Notes: generated from the letters alone by a model not told the origin. A stretch of 64,000 nt of DNA from Chthonomonas sp. (GCA_016788115.1 JAEURR010000005.1:62001-126000), one strand, 5' to 3'; counted from the first letter of the stretch, positions 35,758 to 44,537 are shown. Numbers and translations: made by a program.

Positions 35758-36791
35758 GGATTCAGAGCATATCCGATCCCGTCGCGCAGGACGATACCGT
35801 CGAGTTCTAGGTCAGTCAGTTCGGCGAGGACCTCCGCACTCTCAATTCCCGTGAGCTCGCTAATCTTCTCCGCCGAGAGCGACTCTGCGCCGAGGACATC
35901 CAAGATCTTGACCTGCAGATCGTTCGTGGGCTCGGAGCGGGTGGACTCCGGTAGCGCGCCGCTCCAGCTCAAGGCCTCCAGCACGTGGGCTGGGTGCGTC
36001 ACCAGGGTCGCCCCATCGCGGATGAGTTGGTGTGAGCCTTCAAACGAAGGCATCGTGATGTTGCCCGGAACGACCAACACTGGCTTGTTTTGGTCAATCG
36101 CCGCCGAGGCGGTCGAGATCGCTCCCGAGCGTTCGGGAGCCTCGATCACCAACACTAGGTCGGCAAGCGCAGCCAACGTCGCGTTCCGCTGCAGAAAACT
36201 GTAATCGGAGTTCGTTCGGAAGCCGCAGGCGTATTGACTCACGAGGCACCCCCGCTGACGGATCTCGGTGTACAAGTCGCGATGTCGCTCGGGATAGGCG
36301 CGATCCACCCCGCATGGAAGTACGGCCAGGCTCCGACCCCCAGCATCGACTGCGCCTCGGTGGGCGGCATAGTCAATGCCCAGCGCCCCGCCGCTAGCGA
36401 CCGTGATGCCCGCACCCGCAAGTGCGCCTGCGAATTTAGCCGCGGCCGCCGTCCCGTACGTCGTGGACCGACGTGTCCCCACAATGGCGACGATCGGCGC
36501 ATCGAAGGCCGCTGCCTGCCCCCATCGGAACAGTACCGGCGAGAATCGCGTAGGATCCACCTCCCGATACTCGGGATTCTCCCAGACTTCGACCCCGCGT
36601 GCCAGCGCGCTCTCGAATGCCGCCATGTCGCAGTTCTTCATCAACCCGCGCTCCCGATCGGACAGCGACTTCCACGCGAGCATGAAGCCGATGGGTGGCA
36701 AAGAGGAAAGCCCAAGCTCTGCGAGCAGAGCTTGGGCCTTTGTCGCTGGCAATTCAGCTGCGGCCAGATACTGCCAAAACGCTGGCTGCAT
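35754..36791 (-). CDS. dprA: DNA processing protein DprA/Smf
   Basis: The 345-residue protein has the Rossmann-like DprA core: VGTRRSTTYG, SGGALGIDYAAHRGA, LAVLPCGVDRAYPERHRDLY and SAIDQNKPVLVVPG. DprA loads RecA onto incoming single-stranded DNA in natural transformation. N-terminal helices (SAM-like) and a C-terminal winged-helix domain (about 285-345: SAEKISELTGIESAEVLAELTDLE) are both present. It sits between the beta-propeller gene and nagA on the minus strand, coupled to nagA by a GTGA overlap. Confidence 0.94.
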   Translation of the reverse strand: MQPAFWQYLAAAELPATKAQALLAELGLSSLPPIGFMLAWKSLSDRERGLMKNCDMAAFESALARGVEVWENPEYREVDPTRFSPVLFRWGQAAAFDAPIVAIVGTRRSTTYGTAAAAKFAGALAGAGITVASGGALGIDYAAHRGAVDAGGRSLAVLPCGVDRAYPERHRDLYTEIRQRGCLVSQYACGFRTNSDYSFLQRNATLAALADLVLVIEAPERSGAISTASAAIDQNKPVLVVPGNITMPSFEGSHQLIRDGATLVTHPAHVLEALSWSGALPESTRSEPTNDLQVKILDVLGAESLSAEKISELTGIESAEVLAELTDLELDGIVLRDGIGYALNP

Positions 36792-36800
36792 GCGCAGCGA

Positions 36801-38330
36801 TTAGCCTCGCGAGCCGTCGCTAGGGCCGCCGCGACCCGGGCCGGGCCCTGTGCGCGGATTGTTAGTAGCCGGCTTCGAATCGGGGATGCTTGCGTCGATG
36901 ATCAACGCGAACTCCTTGACGGCCGTGTTACCCAGCCAGTCCGAAGCGGTGACCTTGAACATGCGCCGACCATTCTGCAGGGGTTTATTCTTGCCGTCGA
37001 GTGAGAATCGTACAAGGGTGTAGCCCTCGCGGGTCTTGGTTGACTCGCATACGGTGCCGTCAACCTCAATTTTCAGCGTGCGCGTATTCAACCCCGAAGC
37101 AATGTCGTCGATTTGGAAGAACACATCGAACGGCGGCTTGCCCTTGACCGCTTCGCCCGGGTTCGGATAGAGCATCTTGATCTCAGGGGGCGTCAGGTCC
37201 ACACCATTCTTTCGGTCAAAGCTCAGGATGCTTCCGTCACGACCCACCACGTAGATCGAATCCGAGATCAGCAAGGGTGCAATCGCTGCCTGAACAAACT
37301 CTGGCTTCGCCGCTGCGCTTCCCTCGGCCGCAGCTGGTGTGGTCTTCACGAGCGGTGGCACAAGATAGTTCCAGACTAACTCGCCCGTCTTAACGTTGAT
37401 CATCGAAAGTTCGCCATTCTGCGATCCGATCGCGGCAAAGTCTCCCACGATCAGCGGATCCACGGCCGCAATCGAGCCTACATTGAACGGCTGCTTGAGC
37501 ACGCGGCGTCCACTGAGATCAAAAACCATCAAGCGCCCGTCGCGAGTGCTCACGGCAACTCCAGTCGAGTTCACTGAAGGATTTCGCAGCAACGGCATCT
37601 GGGCATCGACTTGCCATCGCTTCCTACCGTCGATCGCACTGACCGTGACGAGGAACGTGCTCGAACTCAGATACACCTGGTCGCCGAATATGGTCGGCTT
37701 CACGTCGCCATTCAGCACGGCAAACTTTTGGCCCCAGTTCTTGTTCTGCGACCCCACGTTCACGCTCACAAGCTCCTGGCGCTGCGTGACGAAGATGATG
37801 TTATCCAGGTAGCTGGAGATGAATCCTTGAATCCCGTCAAACACGCGCTGCGGGGCGATCCATGCTGCGGTCCCGTCGTTGGCGTAGATCGCCATCAACG
37901 TGTTGTCCGACATCGCGAACACCACGTACTTCCCGACCATGATCGGGGCGCCCACCACCGTAGCGGTCGTGTTGTACGTCCACTTGGAGGCACCGGTGGT
38001 CGCATCGATGCCGTAAAGCGTGCGATTGTCCGCCGCAGCGACAACAATCCCGTCACCTAGAACCGTGCCCGTTCGAAAGTTCGAGTCGAGCGGTTCGGCG
38101 GTTGGAAAGCGCCATCGCTGATTCCCGGTGATCCGGTCGATCGCGTAGATACGATTGCCTACCGCAGCGAAGAGGGTAGTGCCGTCGGTGGCCATCGCGC
38201 CGCCTGGAGCGACCGAAGTGGGCTGTGCCCACCGCCATGCCAACGGAGCAGGTCCGCTAAACTGCGCGCACGCACCGCTTACCAACGCGGCGCACACCGC
38301 AATCAAGCTCGACTTTGAACGAATACTCAT
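36801..38330 (-). CDS. Secreted PQQ-like beta-propeller protein
   Basis: The 509-residue protein has a signal peptide ending near SGACAQ (the Cys could be a lipobox, but the -3 residue is atypical) and six or seven PQQ/YVTN-type propeller repeats over about residues 40-380 (IYAIDRITGNQRWRF, LYGIDATTGASKWTY, VSAIDGRKRWQVDA, LSMINVKTGELVWNY). A C-terminal immunoglobulin-like domain (390-480) and a Gly/Pro-rich tail follow. No PQQ-dehydrogenase catalytic residues are evident; it may be a scaffold like BamB. It has a ribosome-binding site (GGAGGA) and a TATACT -10 at 38381-38376, and precedes dprA by 9 bases. Confidence 0.82.
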   Translation of the reverse strand: MSIRSKSSLIAVCAALVSGACAQFSGPAPLAWRWAQPTSVAPGGAMATDGTTLFAAVGNRIYAIDRITGNQRWRFPTAEPLDSNFRTGTVLGDGIVVAAADNRTLYGIDATTGASKWTYNTTATVVGAPIMVGKYVVFAMSDNTLMAIYANDGTAAWIAPQRVFDGIQGFISSYLDNIIFVTQRQELVSVNVGSQNKNWGQKFAVLNGDVKPTIFGDQVYLSSSTFLVTVSAIDGRKRWQVDAQMPLLRNPSVNSTGVAVSTRDGRLMVFDLSGRRVLKQPFNVGSIAAVDPLIVGDFAAIGSQNGELSMINVKTGELVWNYLVPPLVKTTPAAAEGSAAAKPEFVQAAIAPLLISDSIYVVGRDGSILSFDRKNGVDLTPPEIKMLYPNPGEAVKGKPPFDVFFQIDDIASGLNTRTLKIEVDGTVCESTKTREGYTLVRFSLDGKNKPLQNGRRMFKVTASDWLGNTAVKEFALIIDASIPDSKPATNNPRTGPGPGRGGPSDGSRG

Positions 38331-38466
38331 GCCTGGGTTGATCCTCCGAGGAAGCGGCGAACCGCAATTGGATGCAGTATAGCGGGCATCCTTGCGGCCT
38401 GTCTATCGCCCTTCACCAACCGGTTAGACGCACCACTGCCGCGATTCGTCACGAATTCTCGATCCA

Positions 38467-38496
38467 TTGCGAAGACCCGTGACCCTTGGGTATCCT
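38467..38496 (+). promoter_or_regulatory. Promoter of tRNA-Ile
   Basis: TTGCGA (38467-38472) and TATCCT (38491-38496) are 18 bases apart; the tRNA starts 13 bases later. Confidence 0.6.
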
Positions 38497-38509
38497 TTTC
38501 CCTCGGCGC

Positions 38510-38586
<77 letters not shown>

Positions 38587-38736
38587 AACGCCATCCCCTA
38601 CGTCCCCACCTTGCTGGTCTTTTGATCATTAGGCGATATGTCCTACCGGCCTAACAATCGTTTGCGAAACCGTTTCGATTGCAAAATATCTCGCGCTTTT
38701 CAGCGTTAACCATGCAAGCCTGAAACCGCGCAAGCG

Positions 38737-38742
38737 CATAAT
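38737..38742 (+). promoter_or_regulatory. -10-like hexamer 5 bases before the argR start
   Basis: CATAAT, then GCCGT and ATG (38748). Transcription would begin on the ATG, a leaderless arrangement. No -35 match is clear. Confidence 0.5.
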
Positions 38743-38747
38743 GCCGT

Positions 38748-39194
38748 ATGCCAGCTCACGACGCTACGCGCGAGGAGCGCTGGGGAGTCATCCGGCACCT
38801 CGTTCGCTCTGAGCGCCTGGAAAGTCAACAATCCGTAGTGGATCGACTTTCAGAACTAGGCTACAACGTCACCCAAAGTTCCGTGTCTCGCGACTTGAAC
38901 CGCTTGGGCATCGTCAAGTCTGGTGGTGCATACGTATTACCGGCCGGTCCTTTGGGTCTCGGCGGCTCCCCGCTGGGTGCCGTGCTCGGTGCGACCGCGG
39001 CTGGAGATCACCTCATCGTAGTGCGTACGGCGGTGGGCGCGGCCAATCTCGTTGGCGTTCACCTTGATGAAAACGATCTTGAGGGCATGGTCGGTACCCT
39101 CGCCGGCGACGATACGCTGTTTATCGCGACGACCGACAAGGGCAACCAAGAGTCCATCCTCGCTTTTCTAGGACATCCCATCCAAAGCGCATAA
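38748..39194 (+). CDS. argR: Arginine repressor ArgR
   Basis: The 148-residue protein has the N-terminal winged helix of ArgR (SQQSVVDRLSELGYNVTQSSVSRDLNRLGIVK, residues about 26-58; the SSVSRD recognition helix is clear) and the C-terminal hexamerisation and arginine-binding domain with VGTLAGDDTLFIAT. It represses arginine synthesis genes when arginine is abundant. Length is normal. No arg biosynthesis gene lies in the window, so it acts in trans. The gene is monocistronic, with its own terminator and an apparently leaderless start. Confidence 0.93.
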   Translation: MPAHDATREERWGVIRHLVRSERLESQQSVVDRLSELGYNVTQSSVSRDLNRLGIVKSGGAYVLPAGPLGLGGSPLGAVLGATAAGDHLIVVRTAVGAANLVGVHLDENDLEGMVGTLAGDDTLFIATTDKGNQESILAFLGHPIQSA

Positions 39195-39221
39195 TATGCG
39201 CCACTTCACCTACAAGAAAAC

Positions 39222-39244
39222 GGGCGCTCGCTTAGCGGGCGCCC
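39222..39244 (+). terminator. Terminator of argR
   Basis: Ten-base GC-rich arms (39222-39231, 39235-39244) with one G-U and a TTA loop. The plus-strand tail AACTAATTTTCTT is a weak U-run; the minus-strand tail is GTTTTCTTG. Confidence 0.7.
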
Positions 39245-39401
39245 AACTAATTTTCTTAGGAAGCTTCGGAGATTCCGCGCGGATCAGGCGCCGTTGCCTG
39301 GCTTTGTCGCCCCTCGTCTCCGTGGCGTTTTCGGTGCGGCTGAGCCGCTTTTTAGTAACGACAATCGTGAAAGTCGTTTCGATTCAAGTATTTTCTTGAA
39401 C

Positions 39402-39752
39402 ATGCCCCACCTCCAGCTCGAGCTTTCACCCAACCTTTTGGACGTCCCTGCCCAAACTGAGCTGCTCCAAAAGCTGGTCGCATTGGCATCGAGCTTCGAG
39501 ACGGTGAACTCCGCCGCGGTGAAAGGCTACTGCCGCCCCAGCACCGCCACCATCATGGGAGCCGGGGCACCGAGCGGGTTTGCCCACGTGACCTTTTGCC
39601 TAATGACCGGAAGGCCAGCCGATCTCCGCGGACACTGGGCCGACGCGATCTTCGCACTGATGAAAGAACATCTCGCGAACCTCGTGGACGCGGGCGAATG
39701 TGCCGTGACCGTCGAGATTCGCGAGATGGATGGGCTGACGTATCGGAAGTAG
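39402..39752 (+). CDS. 5-carboxymethyl-2-hydroxymuconate isomerase family tautomerase
   Basis: The 116-residue protein belongs to the CHMI branch of the tautomerase superfamily, whose catalytic base is the N-terminal Pro exposed after Met removal; here MPHLQLELSPNL supplies Pro2. CHMI works in homoprotocatechuate degradation. I chose ATG at 39402, because the longer frame from 39294 would bury the catalytic Pro. No other hpa/hpc genes are near, so the substrate may be different. TATTTT lies 7 bases before the start. It converges on the TlpA-like gene with a 2-base gap. Confidence 0.8.
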   Translation: MPHLQLELSPNLLDVPAQTELLQKLVALASSFETVNSAAVKGYCRPSTATIMGAGAPSGFAHVTFCLMTGRPADLRGHWADAIFALMKEHLANLVDAGECAVTVEIREMDGLTYRK

Positions 39753-39754
39753 AG

Positions 39755-40837
39755 TTACTTCGCGAAGCGCAGCTTAGCTTTCTGCAGGAAGTCCAAGAAG
39801 CCCGGATCGTCCTTGAACCGCGAGCCCGGCGTCACTTCGATCGCCTTGTCCAATTTCCGCTGCGCCTGTTCAAAATCTTTGCGCAGGTACGAGAGCTGCG
39901 CCAGATAGTACAGCACGTAGGGGTCGCGGTCCTTGTTCACCTTGTCGGCCGCATCGGCAGCCGCGGTGATCAGGGGCTGGTCTTCTGCGACTGGCGTTTT
40001 CGATTTCATTGTCACCATCAAGCTGTACATCGCCAGGCCCTCGGCAACGCGTACATCGTCTGAGCCCGCAAACCCAGCGATCTCAGCTGGCACCAACGCG
40101 CGATCCTTATCGTGAACCGCGACCAGTCGCTCGGAGACCACGTCTGCGGTCCGCGCGGGTGAGTCCTTCATCGTACGATTCCAAATCTCGATCGCCTTGT
40201 CGGTGCTGCCAGCAGCGTAGAAGTCACGAGCCTGCTTCAGTTCGGCATCGATCGCGGCCTCCTTAGCCTCTCGCGCGCGCTCTTCCTCAAATCGAGCCTT
40301 CTGCTCGGCGATGTTGTGCTTACCTGCAAGAACTGCGGTCAACGTTTCGCCAAGGTCGTCCATGGGATGACCGATCCACGCGATCTTCCCTTCGCCGTTG
40401 ACGATGAACGCGGCGGGAATGCCACGCTGGCTGTATGCCTTCATCCAAGTCTCCGCCATCGTCGTGCCGTCGTCAAGCGCTACGTTGTAGGCCATCTTGT
40501 CGCCCATCTCGTCGACAAACTTCTTGACCACACCAGGAATGTCATTTCCGCGTTCCCAGACGCTCACTCCGATGAACGTGACCTTTCCCTTGAACTCCTT
40601 GGCAAGTTCAGTCAGGTGAGGAATGCTCTGCTTGCAGGGGCCACACCACGTCGCCCAGAACTCGACGACGTAAACGCTGCCCTTTTTGAATGTGGTGACG
40701 GGAGTCCCCTTGGCCCACGACGAGACCTTAAGGGCCGGTGCAGGTGAGCCGATGGAGGGAGCGGCGGCGATTGCGAGCACCGAGGACGCCAGCACGCACG
40801 CGATGCCAACTGAGCGAAGAGCTGATTTGGGCCACAT
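39755..40837 (-). CDS. TlpA/ResA-like exported thioredoxin with C-terminal helical repeats
   Basis: The 360-residue protein has a signal peptide (to about Ala26), a thioredoxin domain (about 30-175) with the redox pair Cys65/Cys68 in FWATWCGPCKQS and the cis-Pro GIPAAFIV, and a C-terminal helical region (about 185-360) with TPR-like character (FYAAGSTDKAIEIWNRTM, YLRKDFEQAQRKLDKAIE). Exported TlpA-like proteins reduce disulfides, for example in cytochrome c maturation. The TPR extension is an addition to the usual 140-190 residue form. TAGAAT lies 9 bases before the ATG. Confidence 0.87.
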   Translation of the reverse strand: MWPKSALRSVGIACVLASSVLAIAAAPSIGSPAPALKVSSWAKGTPVTTFKKGSVYVVEFWATWCGPCKQSIPHLTELAKEFKGKVTFIGVSVWERGNDIPGVVKKFVDEMGDKMAYNVALDDGTTMAETWMKAYSQRGIPAAFIVNGEGKIAWIGHPMDDLGETLTAVLAGKHNIAEQKARFEEERAREAKEAAIDAELKQARDFYAAGSTDKAIEIWNRTMKDSPARTADVVSERLVAVHDKDRALVPAEIAGFAGSDDVRVAEGLAMYSLMVTMKSKTPVAEDQPLITAAADAADKVNKDRDPYVLYYLAQLSYLRKDFEQAQRKLDKAIEVTPGSRFKDDPGFLDFLQKAKLRFAK

Positions 40838-40906
40838 AATGCGGCTATTCTACTGCGAGACTTGCGGGGAGAGCAGCAGTTTCTGCATGCGCCTAAGATC
40901 TTCGAC

Positions 40907-40912
40907 CACAAT
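40907..40912 (+). promoter_or_regulatory. -10-like hexamer 6 bases before the 40919 start
   Basis: CACAAT, then GTAGCC and ATG. Same layout as at 48627-48632. Confidence 0.4.
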
Positions 40913-40918
40913 GTAGCC

Positions 40919-41167
40919 ATGAATGCATGGTCTCGCGTCTCCTACTACCGGCTCTACTGGGACACTCAAGCAGGCATTGGCGAGATCGTCCTCACCCATA
41001 ACTTGCCCGGCGAAGCCAGCACGGAGACTCCACTCACCGGCCTGAGCCAGCCGACGTACATGGCGATGGTGGACATGCTCCGATTCGAGCGTCCCATCCT
41101 GTTCAATGCACACACCATGATGCTCGGCACCGAAAACGAGCCGACTGGCGAAGAAGAGTTCGATTAA
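40919..41167 (+). CDS. Small hypothetical protein
   Basis: The 82-residue protein is acidic at its C-terminus (EPTGEEEFD), soluble and without a recognised domain. It begins MNAWSRVSYYRLYWDTQAG. I set the start at ATG 40919 because an upstream in-frame candidate runs into the divergent promoter region and because CACAAT lies 6 bases before this ATG. Its stop shares four bases (TTAA) with the stop of the convergent TfoX-like gene. Function unknown. Confidence 0.6.
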   Translation: MNAWSRVSYYRLYWDTQAGIGEIVLTHNLPGEASTETPLTGLSQPTYMAMVDMLRFERPILFNAHTMMLGTENEPTGEEEFD

Positions 41168-41508
41168 CGCTTCTTTGGCTTCTTGAGCGCGGCAGTCTCG
41201 GCGACGTGGATCGCCTTGTCCACCCAGACCTTGAGCTCTTCCGGGTTTTCCAGAAGACCATCAGGGATCTCGTAGTAGCCCATCGGCTTTGCGCCATCAA
41301 ACGGGACGAACGCTTCTTTGCCGACCGCCTCAAAGTCGGCTCGGTTCGAATCATCCACCTTTAAGTACACCACCCCATCATCGGCAACCGCGAAGATCAT
41401 GTCGTTGTGGAAGACCCCGAGCCCGCCAAACATCGCACGCGACCGAATCTCCACCACCGCTGCTAGCCGATCCTCTACGTAAGCCCTAAACTCCTTCGTC
41501 ATGGCCAT
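41164..41508 (-). CDS. TfoX/Sxy N-terminal domain protein
   Basis: The 114-residue protein matches the TfoX N-terminal domain: RAMFGGLGVFHNDMIFAVAD, VYLKVDDSNRADFEA, and GYYEIPDGLLENPEELKVW. TfoX/Sxy promotes competence gene expression in gamma-proteobacteria together with CRP; stand-alone N-domains are widespread and of unknown role. The C-terminus is Lys-rich (LKKPKKR). A GTG start at 41523 is possible, but ATG at 41508 has CAAAAT 6 bases upstream, like other genes here. Its presence in the same window as dprA is suggestive but not proof of competence. Confidence 0.82.
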   Translation of the reverse strand: MAMTKEFRAYVEDRLAAVVEIRSRAMFGGLGVFHNDMIFAVADDGVVYLKVDDSNRADFEAVGKEAFVPFDGAKPMGYYEIPDGLLENPEELKVWVDKAIHVAETAALKKPKKR

Positions 41509-41514
41509 GCGAGC

Positions 41515-41537
41515 ATTTTGCACGAAAGGTGTATCCT
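41515..41537. promoter_or_regulatory. Back-to-back -10-like hexamers of two divergent genes
   Basis: CAAAAT on the minus strand (41520-41515) serves the TfoX-like gene (ATG 41508) and TATCCT on the plus strand (41532-41537) serves the YbjQ-like gene (ATG 41544). Both have exactly 6 bases before the start codon; the two starts are only 35 bases apart. Confidence 0.4.
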
Positions 41538-41543
41538 CGCAGC

Positions 41544-41879
41544 ATGAGTGATATGCATGCTTGGGTCACCACTGCAAACAGCTTCGACGGCTACAAAGTT
41601 GTGCGAAACTTCGGCGTCGTGCGCGGGATCACGGTTCGATCTCGATCCGTGTTTGGACAGATCGGCGCGGGCTTCCAAACCATGTTCGGTGGGAACATCA
41701 CGCTTTACACCGAGCTCGCCGAACAAGCTCGTGCCGAGGCTTACGAGCGAATGATCGCCCACGCCGCTGCCGTGGGGGCCAATGCCCTGCTGGCTGTTCG
41801 CTATGACGCCACGGAGATCGCGCAAGGCTGTACCGAAGTCATTGCTTACGGGACTGCCGTGACCATCGCTCCAGCTTAG
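41544..41879 (+). CDS. YbjQ/UPF0145 family protein
   Basis: The 111-residue protein belongs to the YbjQ (UPF0145) family, pentamer-forming small proteins once called heavy-metal-binding. Typical segments are GYKVVRNFGVVRGITVRSRSV, AEQARAEAYERMIAHAAAVGANALLAVRYD, and AYGTAVTI. The molecular role is not known. Start at ATG 41544 (MSDMHAW) is preferred over an upstream alternative because of the TATCCT hexamer. Confidence 0.88.
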   Translation: MSDMHAWVTTANSFDGYKVVRNFGVVRGITVRSRSVFGQIGAGFQTMFGGNITLYTELAEQARAEAYERMIAHAAAVGANALLAVRYDATEIAQGCTEVIAYGTAVTIAPA

Positions 41880-41936
41880 TAGCCCTCCGCTACGATCTGG
41901 CTTGTTTCCACGTACTATGGAGTAGGTACCCGCACC

Positions 41937-42698
41937 ATGAAATCACAAAGCAATCCGACCATGCGCGAAGACAAATTCGAACGGCCGATGTACTCGCCGT
42001 CCGACGTGACTGGCTACGGCACGATGACTCTGAAGGGCACGATCAACAAGATTGGGATCATGCTAGCCATCGTCACCGCCGCGGCGGTCGTCGGATGGAA
42101 CATCCCCAACGTGTTCTTTCTGATCCTCGCCTTCGTCGGTGGTTTAGGGCTCGCATTCTGGCTGTATCGACAACCGGAAAAGTCCTCGGTCCTCGCGCCG
42201 TTCTACGCCGTGATCTCCGGGCTTGCGGTCGGCACGATCTCGGTCTTCTCGCAAGAGATGCTGAAGGACAGCGCGATCGGTTCGATGGGTGTCCCCATCG
42301 CGATCCTGGGCACGCTCGTGACGCTCGGGGTCATGCTGTTCCTTTTTGCCAAGCGTATCATCGTCGTCACAGACACGATGCGTAGCATTATCATCGGCGC
42401 AACAGCGGCGGTCGCGATTACTTACGTGCTCGCATTCTGCGCCAGCTTCATCTTTCCGTCGTTTGTCGGCGGGTTGGCGATCTTCAACGGCGGGCCGATC
42501 GGTATCGCCTTCAGTATCTTCGTCATCGGCCTCGCTGCGTTCAACTTCTTGCTGGACTTTGACCTGATCGAACGCGGAGTGAAGAACCAGGCACCGGCAT
42601 ACATGGAGTGGTACGCGGCGTTCGGTATGACCGTGACCATCGTATGGCTCTACCTCGAAATCCTGCGACTTCTGCGCAAGATCTTCGGCTCGCGCTAA
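41937..42698 (+). CDS. Bax inhibitor-1 / YccA family membrane protein
   Basis: The 253-residue protein has a 35-residue soluble N-terminus, then seven membrane segments, ending with a basic tail (LLRKIFGSR). The pattern of Bax inhibitor-1/YccA proteins is present, with the conserved last-helix region FLLDFDLIERGVKNQAPAYMEWYAAFG carrying acidic residues that in BsYetJ form a pH-dependent calcium-leak gate. In E. coli YccA modulates FtsH. The gene has TACTAT (41913-41918) and a short leader, and ends at a strong terminator. Confidence 0.9.
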   Translation: MKSQSNPTMREDKFERPMYSPSDVTGYGTMTLKGTINKIGIMLAIVTAAAVVGWNIPNVFFLILAFVGGLGLAFWLYRQPEKSSVLAPFYAVISGLAVGTISVFSQEMLKDSAIGSMGVPIAILGTLVTLGVMLFLFAKRIIVVTDTMRSIIIGATAAVAITYVLAFCASFIFPSFVGGLAIFNGGPIGIAFSIFVIGLAAFNFLLDFDLIERGVKNQAPAYMEWYAAFGMTVTIVWLYLEILRLLRKIFGSR

Positions 42699-42719
42699 GC
42701 TCGCCCTCCGGCTCGCGCC

Positions 42720-42751
42720 AAAAGCCCCATCGGAGATCCGATGGGGCTTTT
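42720..42751 (+). terminator. Strong intrinsic terminator after the Bax-inhibitor-like gene
   Basis: Perfect 14-base arms (42720-42733, 42738-42751) with an AGAT loop, ending in TTTT. It isolates the exopolysaccharide operon downstream from read-through. Confidence 0.92.
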
Positions 42752-42790
42752 CTATGACTCTCTTGGAAACTCACTTGCACGCCTCCCCGT

Positions 42791-42796
42791 TATAAT
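42791..42796 (+). promoter_or_regulatory. Consensus -10 (TATAAT) 5 bases before the EPS operon start
   Basis: TATAAT, then GAAAC and GTG (42802). A perfect -10 this close to the start codon implies that the first gene is translated from a leaderless message. No -35 match at 16-18 bases. Confidence 0.6.
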
Positions 42797-42801
42797 GAAA
42801 C

Positions 42802-43848
42802 GTGCTGCGGTGGGAGGTGCTGGAATCCGAAAACTGGATTCAGACGATCGAGACGGAATGGCAAGAGCTCTTTCGGACGACGGCGTCTGCGAACCCCTTC
42901 CAGTCGCCAGCTTGGATTCAAACTTGGTGGGAAGTCTATCGTGGGGTGAGACAGCCGCACATCGTGACTGGCCGACAGGGTGACGAACTAAATGTACTGT
43001 TTCCCATGATGCGCACCGCCGCTCCTTGGCGCGCACTCCGAAGCATGGGCACAGGGCACTCGGACTATCTCACGCCTTTGGCGACCGAGCCCCGCGGTCT
43101 CGAGCTCGCCGACCATCTCTGCCAATCAAATGTCGATCTGCTTGATCTTCACCAGGTTCCCGAGCAGAACCCGCTCGCCATCGCCATGGAAGACGGCGCC
43201 GTCCAAGCCGCATGTCCCGTACTGACCCTGCCGCAGACATTCGAGGAGTACACCAAGACCCTCAGCAAGAGCCTACGGTACGACGTTAGCAAGGCCATGC
43301 GCTCGAACCCCGACATTCAAGTGGCCTCCACACCGGAAGAGGCGCACGAGCACCTCGCAATCTTCTTCGACTTGCACGGTCGTCGCTGGCGTAAACGCGG
43401 CATGCCTGGAGCCTTCAGCCTGCCCCGGGCGCGCAAATTCCACCGTCGCTTTGTCGTGCGCGCGGTCGAGTCGGGCATGCTTCACCTGGCCGTCTTGCGC
43501 CATGAAGGACGACCAGTTGGCACGCTCTATGGGCTGCGCGCTGGCCGGTCGATGTTCTTCTACCAGAGCGGATTTGACCCCGAGGCGAAGGGACTTAATC
43601 CCGGTACGACCCTCATCGCCCACACAATCCGATGCGCCATCGACCAGGGCTGTACCGAGTTCAATTTCTTGCGCGGGGACGAACCGTACAAACTCCGCTG
43701 GAAACCCCAAATCGTCGTGCCAAACGTCCGAATTCTCCGCCGATTAAACCGTGTGCGCGGCGAGATGGGCCGAAGAATGAACTCATGGGAGGCCCGCGTT
43801 GAGCTCTCTCTCCGACGGCGGCTTGAAGGCAAGGGCTTGCTTCGATGA
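42802..43848 (+). CDS. GNAT-fold acyltransferase (CelD/FemAB-like, EPS-associated)
   Basis: The 348-residue protein belongs to the Acetyltransf_6 (CelD/BcsL) group found in polysaccharide loci, with a duplicated GNAT fold. Recognisable are NPFQSPAWIQTWWEVYRG near the N-terminus and, in the C-terminal half, VAVLRHEGRPVGTLYGLRAG-like strands, FYQSGFDPEAKGLNPGTTL and FNFLRGDEPYKLRW. Such enzymes probably acylate sugars or lipid intermediates. It starts with GTG at 42802 and is the first gene of the plus-strand EPS operon; its stop overlaps the next start (ATGA). Confidence 0.82.
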   Translation: MLRWEVLESENWIQTIETEWQELFRTTASANPFQSPAWIQTWWEVYRGVRQPHIVTGRQGDELNVLFPMMRTAAPWRALRSMGTGHSDYLTPLATEPRGLELADHLCQSNVDLLDLHQVPEQNPLAIAMEDGAVQAACPVLTLPQTFEEYTKTLSKSLRYDVSKAMRSNPDIQVASTPEEAHEHLAIFFDLHGRRWRKRGMPGAFSLPRARKFHRRFVVRAVESGMLHLAVLRHEGRPVGTLYGLRAGRSMFFYQSGFDPEAKGLNPGTTLIAHTIRCAIDQGCTEFNFLRGDEPYKLRWKPQIVVPNVRILRRLNRVRGEMGRRMNSWEARVELSLRRRLEGKGLLR

Positions 43849-44537
43849 GATCCCGCCCGCTCAACAATAGGGTTGCGATCATCATCCCGGCCTACAACGA
43901 GGAACCGCGCATCAGCCGCGTCCTCGACGCGGCTACCCGCTGCAACTTGGCCGACGAAATCGTTGTCGTCTGCGACGGCAGCACGGACCACACGGCCGAA
44001 GTCGCCAGCCTCTACGCGAAAGTCAAGGTCGTTGACCTGAAAACCAATATCGGTAAGGGCGGCGCAATGTCGATGGGAGTTGCGAACTGCTCCTGCGGCG
44101 TCATCTGCTTCGTCGATGCCGACCTCCAAGGGCTGCGCCCCGAACATTTTGAACGTATCATTACGCCTGTACTTCTAAACAAATGCGACATGGCCATCGG
44201 GGTCTTTCGCGGCGGAACGTTCCTCAGCGACTCTGCCCAGCGGATCTCTCCCTATCTGAGTGGCCAGCGGTGTTTGCGCAGAGAATTCTTCGAGTCGATT
44301 CCCTACCTGGCGGAAATCCGCTTCGGTGTGGAAGTCACATTGAATACCTTTGCGCGACGCCAGAAAATCCGAGTGGCACGGGTCGTGCTGCACGGACTCA
44401 GTAACAACCTCAAGGAGCGCAAACTTGGACTTGTCAAAGGGACTGCCGCAAGAGCAAAAATGTATGCCGAAATCGGACGCGCCATGGTCCGCATACGCCG
44501 AAGGACCACAAAAAAACGTCCGAAGAGGGCTCGGTAG
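43845..44537 (+). CDS. Glycosyltransferase family 2
   Basis: The 230-residue enzyme has the GT-A fold signature: VAIIIPAYNEEPRI, nucleotide-binding Asp44 in CDGSTDHT, and metal-binding D91-A-D93 (FVDADLQG). GKGGAMSMGV resembles DPM1/DPG synthase-like GT2 enzymes that act on polyprenyl phosphate. No membrane segment is seen; the C-terminus is very basic (RRRTTKKRPKRAR), fitting membrane association. The next gene begins inside its 3' end. Confidence 0.87.
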   Translation: MRSRPLNNRVAIIIPAYNEEPRISRVLDAATRCNLADEIVVVCDGSTDHTAEVASLYAKVKVVDLKTNIGKGGAMSMGVANCSCGVICFVDADLQGLRPEHFERIITPVLLNKCDMAIGVFRGGTFLSDSAQRISPYLSGQRCLRREFFESIPYLAEIRFGVEVTLNTFARRQKIRVARVVLHGLSNNLKERKLGLVKGTAARAKMYAEIGRAMVRIRRRTTKKRPKRAR

